The notes under the pieces: model-generated | Told to the model about the DNA's origin: nothing | The model's input: the letters and a program-made list of their open reading frames with translations, nothing else | The model's database searches: none | Translations under genes and position numbers: made by a program | In this document: positions 4,367 through 6,884 of the stretch, one piece after another | Position numbering within the stretch: the stretch's first letter is position 1 | Layout of the letters: every line of letters starts with the position of its first letter | From: DATDPY01 sp964395765 | GTDB lineage: Bacteria > Bacteroidota > Bacteroidia > Cytophagales > Cyclobacteriaceae | DNA length: 6,884 bases | Reading direction: 5' to 3' | NCBI GenBank assembly: GCA_964395765.1 | Contig: CAYNCU010000220.1 | Span: 1 to 6,884 of the forward strand

Positions 4367-6884
4367 CTAATATTTGAATACTCTTAATTTATCATTATTA
4401 ATTCCCACCAAGAGATAATTATCGTTTTTCATTTTCACTTTATTTATATCCCGGATTTCTCCCTTAACAAAAAATCCGGACTGTTGAAAAGGCAATACCC
4501 TGAATGTTCCGTCACCTTTACCCTTTAAATAAACCCCGTAACCGGCATCATTTATTCCCACTTCAGGTTTCACCCTGTATTGATTTCCCCCCATCACAAT
4601 ATCCTTATTCCCATCTCTATCGAAATCATCTATTGCGATAGCAAATACTGGGGTAAATTGCGCCTCAATTGGGGCTCGTTCAACCCGAAACGAGTTTTTC
4701 CCGGTATTGATCAGGATTGATGTTGAAGTCAACTCCACAGTATCGATAACAGATCGTTTTATCTGCTCAGGTGTAAAGATATCCTGAATTGTCTGATCTT
4801 TGAAATCTTTATTTGTCGGATATTTAGTTTTCAGGTACGGAATTTCGTTCACCAGTTCGTCCTTCATCAGGTACGGGTAGGATTTATCCCCGTTATACCG
4901 GCATATGATCTGCTCTACCGTTCCGTTCATATCAAAATCATTGACATAAATGGTAACTGGCTTATTAACGCTTGTTTTAAAAATGGTATTCTCCCCTTCA
5001 TTGCCTGCAACAAGGTCAGGATATCCGTCATTATTCAGATCTGCTGTTTCCAAACAATGCCACCATCCCTTTGTATTCTTAAGTCCCCACGCATCGGTTC
5101 TATCTGTAAATATTCCATGATCGTTGATTAATATGGTTACAGGCATGTATTCGCCGACAATAACCATATCGGGATCTCCGTCCTTATCCAGATCAACCCA
5201 TTGCATATCGGTAATTAAACCTATCCGTTCGAGGGCAGGAGCTTTTTCCTTGCTTACGTCTTTAAAATTACCTTTACCGTCATTTTCCAAAAGATAACCG
5301 TTCACCGGNNNNNNNNNNAAGTCCATACGCAAATGGCCATGAACGAATACCTACAAATAAATCCTGGTCACCATCCTTATCAAAATCCGCATTTCTTACG
5401 CAGGAGGTACTTTCAAAATGGCTGGTGGGTAAGAGTTGCAGGGATTTTGTGAATTTATTTTTCCCCTCATTGAAATATAACCTGTCAATTAAGGCCGTGG
5501 AGCTGGACGGAAATTCATTTCCTCCACTCCCTACATAAAGATCATTCCTCCCGTCATCATTCGCGTCAAAAATACAACTTTGTGAATCATCTGAAATCCT
5601 GTCATTGTCGATCACTGGAATATTATATTTTATAAATTTTCCGGAAACGGACTGATAAAAAATTACTCCGGGCTGACCTCTGGAGCCCCCTATATAAACA
5701 TCCTCCAGGTGATCGCCATTCAAATCGCCAACAGAGATTTTGGGGCCCTGGTCGTAGATCATTTTCCATAGGAGTGGCTGTCGGCTGAAACCGTTAAATT
5801 CATTTTCAACCTGCGTATATTCAATTATACCTTCCCCGGTCACATCCCGAAATACCGAACTTGTTAAATTGGTTCTTTTTCGATCAATTTCCTTAATCGC
5901 GTTCTTTATATCCTCGGCATATCTTACATTCACTTTAAGATTTTTTAAGATCGTGATTTTATCGTCGGGCCAGGCGATTGTCACTGAATCGATATTGGTA
6001 TGTTTCCCAATTCCAAACAATAACCGGTTATCACTATTCGATTGGAATCCCCGCATCGTGGATAATTCCTGGTAATATTGGTCCGGACCGCAAAATACAG
6101 TAACCCTGGAGCCCAGGGCTTCGGTATTTTTTTTATCTCCTTTCAGAATGAAGGACACCCAATTATTAACATGTAAATCTGAGGTATGATTCTGGAAAAT
6201 AAATGGAGGCATATTGACATTATTTACCACCAGATCAAGATCGCCGTCATTATCCAGATCGCCATAGGCTGCCCCATTTGAAAAAGACGGGATTGAAAGC
6301 CCCCAATCTTTTGCTTTATTAATAAAATGCAAATCGCCTTGATTTTTAAAAGCATAATTGGGAACCGGCACGGATGGAATACTATCGATCATCGTAAGTA
6401 TAGCATGCTCCTGCGTATTAATCATATTTCTCACAAAGGCGGGATTTGAATACAAATTCAGGTAATCCTGGTCCAGCAAATCCTTATATATGCCATTCGC
6501 GACATAAATATCTTTATACCCGTCATTATCGAGGTCGGCAATTAATGCCCCCCAGCTCCAGTCTGTATTATTTACTCCGGCCAGCCGACCTATTTCACTG
6601 AATGAGTTATTCCCGTTATTCAGTTGCAGAACATTTCTTTCGAACTGATGGTAATACCCATATTTCACTTTCTGCTGGTACTCATCCCATGAATCAAAAA
6701 GCACCTTGGTTTTCAATCTCCCTTCGGTTTGCGGGGTCATTTCCGTAACAAAAATATCCGGACGGCAATCATTATTGATATCGGCGATATCGGCACCCAT
6801 CGATCCCTGGCTTAGTTCTCTCAATTGGTTTTCCAGCACCTCACTGAAAGTCCCATTCTTATTATTGATATACAAATAGTCCTT
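4367..6884 (-). CDS. FG-GAP/VCBS repeat protein with ASPIC/UnbV domain (gene B), 5' end outside window
   Basis: This is the C-terminal 835 or so residues of a large FG-GAP repeat protein. The frame is open to the window edge (KDYLYINN...), so about 280 N-terminal residues lie beyond 6884; a TTG at 6875 is an internal Leu, not a start. Visible calcium-loop motifs of the D-x-N/D-x-D-G type include ADLDNDGYKDIY, GDLDNDGDLDLV, FDANDDGRNDLY, ADFDKDGDQDLF, VDLDKDGDPDMV, ADLNNDGYPDLV and DDFDRDGNKDIV. An ASPIC/UnbV domain lies at about 6152-5940 (LKGDKKNTEALGSRVTV, then MRGFQSNSDNRLLFGIG). The hallmark NTDWSWGALIADLDNDG precedes it. A run of 10 N at 5309-5318 splits the frame in two, but this looks like an assembly artefact, because removing the N joins FAYGL to PVNGY in frame. 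The protein ends LRVFKY, like its paralogue at 234-3557, and stops with TAG. Family members are predicted envelope proteins with beta-propeller folds; ligand and role are unknown. The stop is 3 bases before the next gene, indicating an operon. Confidence 0.93.
5309..5318. other. Assembly gap (10 N), probably with no missing bases
   Basis: Ten N lie inside gene B. On the minus strand the last codon before the run is CTT (Leu, 5321-5319) and the first after it is CCG (Pro, 5308-5306), both complete. Joined directly they read FAYGL-PVNGYLLEND, matching FYYGV-PVNGYVLEND in the paralogue. The 10-base filler is not a multiple of three, so it creates an artificial frameshift. Confidence 0.9.

Noticed and set aside
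5280..5332. Gene B read as two separate genes or a frameshifted pseudogene
   Set aside because: The break coincides exactly with a 10-N filler. The flanking codons join in frame to a motif conserved in the paralogue, so a biological frameshift is not supported.

Overview
The window looks like a chromosomal segment of a Bacteroidota bacterium, most like the Sphingobacteriales/Chitinophagales/Cytophagales. Three things suggest this: long FG-GAP/VCBS plus ASPIC/UnbV proteins of the type repeated many times in those genomes, lipoprotein signal peptides without Shine-Dalgarno sequences, and AT-rich intergenic DNA. Two runs of exactly 10 N (2267-2276 and 5309-5318) indicate a draft scaffold, possibly from a metagenome.

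All convincing genes lie on the minus strand, so the locus reads from high to low coordinates. First comes the 3' part of a large FG-GAP/ASPIC protein (gene B, 6884-4367), which enters from beyond the window. Three bases after its stop is a 206-residue lipoprotein of unknown function (4363-3743). After a spacer of about 150-185 bp comes a complete paralogue of the first gene (gene A, about 3557-234), a predicted lipoprotein of about 1,100 residues. Positions 1-233 follow gene A and hold no credible gene. They contain one strong hairpin and two copies of a 43-bp hairpin-forming repeat.

The paralogues align along their whole shared length. Gene A has seven calcium-loop motifs before and seven after a central ASPIC/UnbV domain, which suggests two beta-propellers joined by that domain. 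The likely setting is the cell envelope: two large, calcium-binding, possibly surface-exposed lipoproteins and one small lipoprotein. The spacing supports co-transcription of gene B with the small lipoprotein. Gene A may be read through or may have its own promoter, since a weak Bacteroidota-type -7 element and a 14-bp palindrome lie at its 5' end. No enzyme, SusC/SusD pair or mobile gene is visible, so the substrate or process served cannot be read from this window.

The apparent break in gene B at 5309-5318 is most likely a scaffolding artefact. The codons on either side of the N run abut in frame and recreate the paralogue's motif without any missing base. The N run in gene A hides real sequence, probably about 16 bp.
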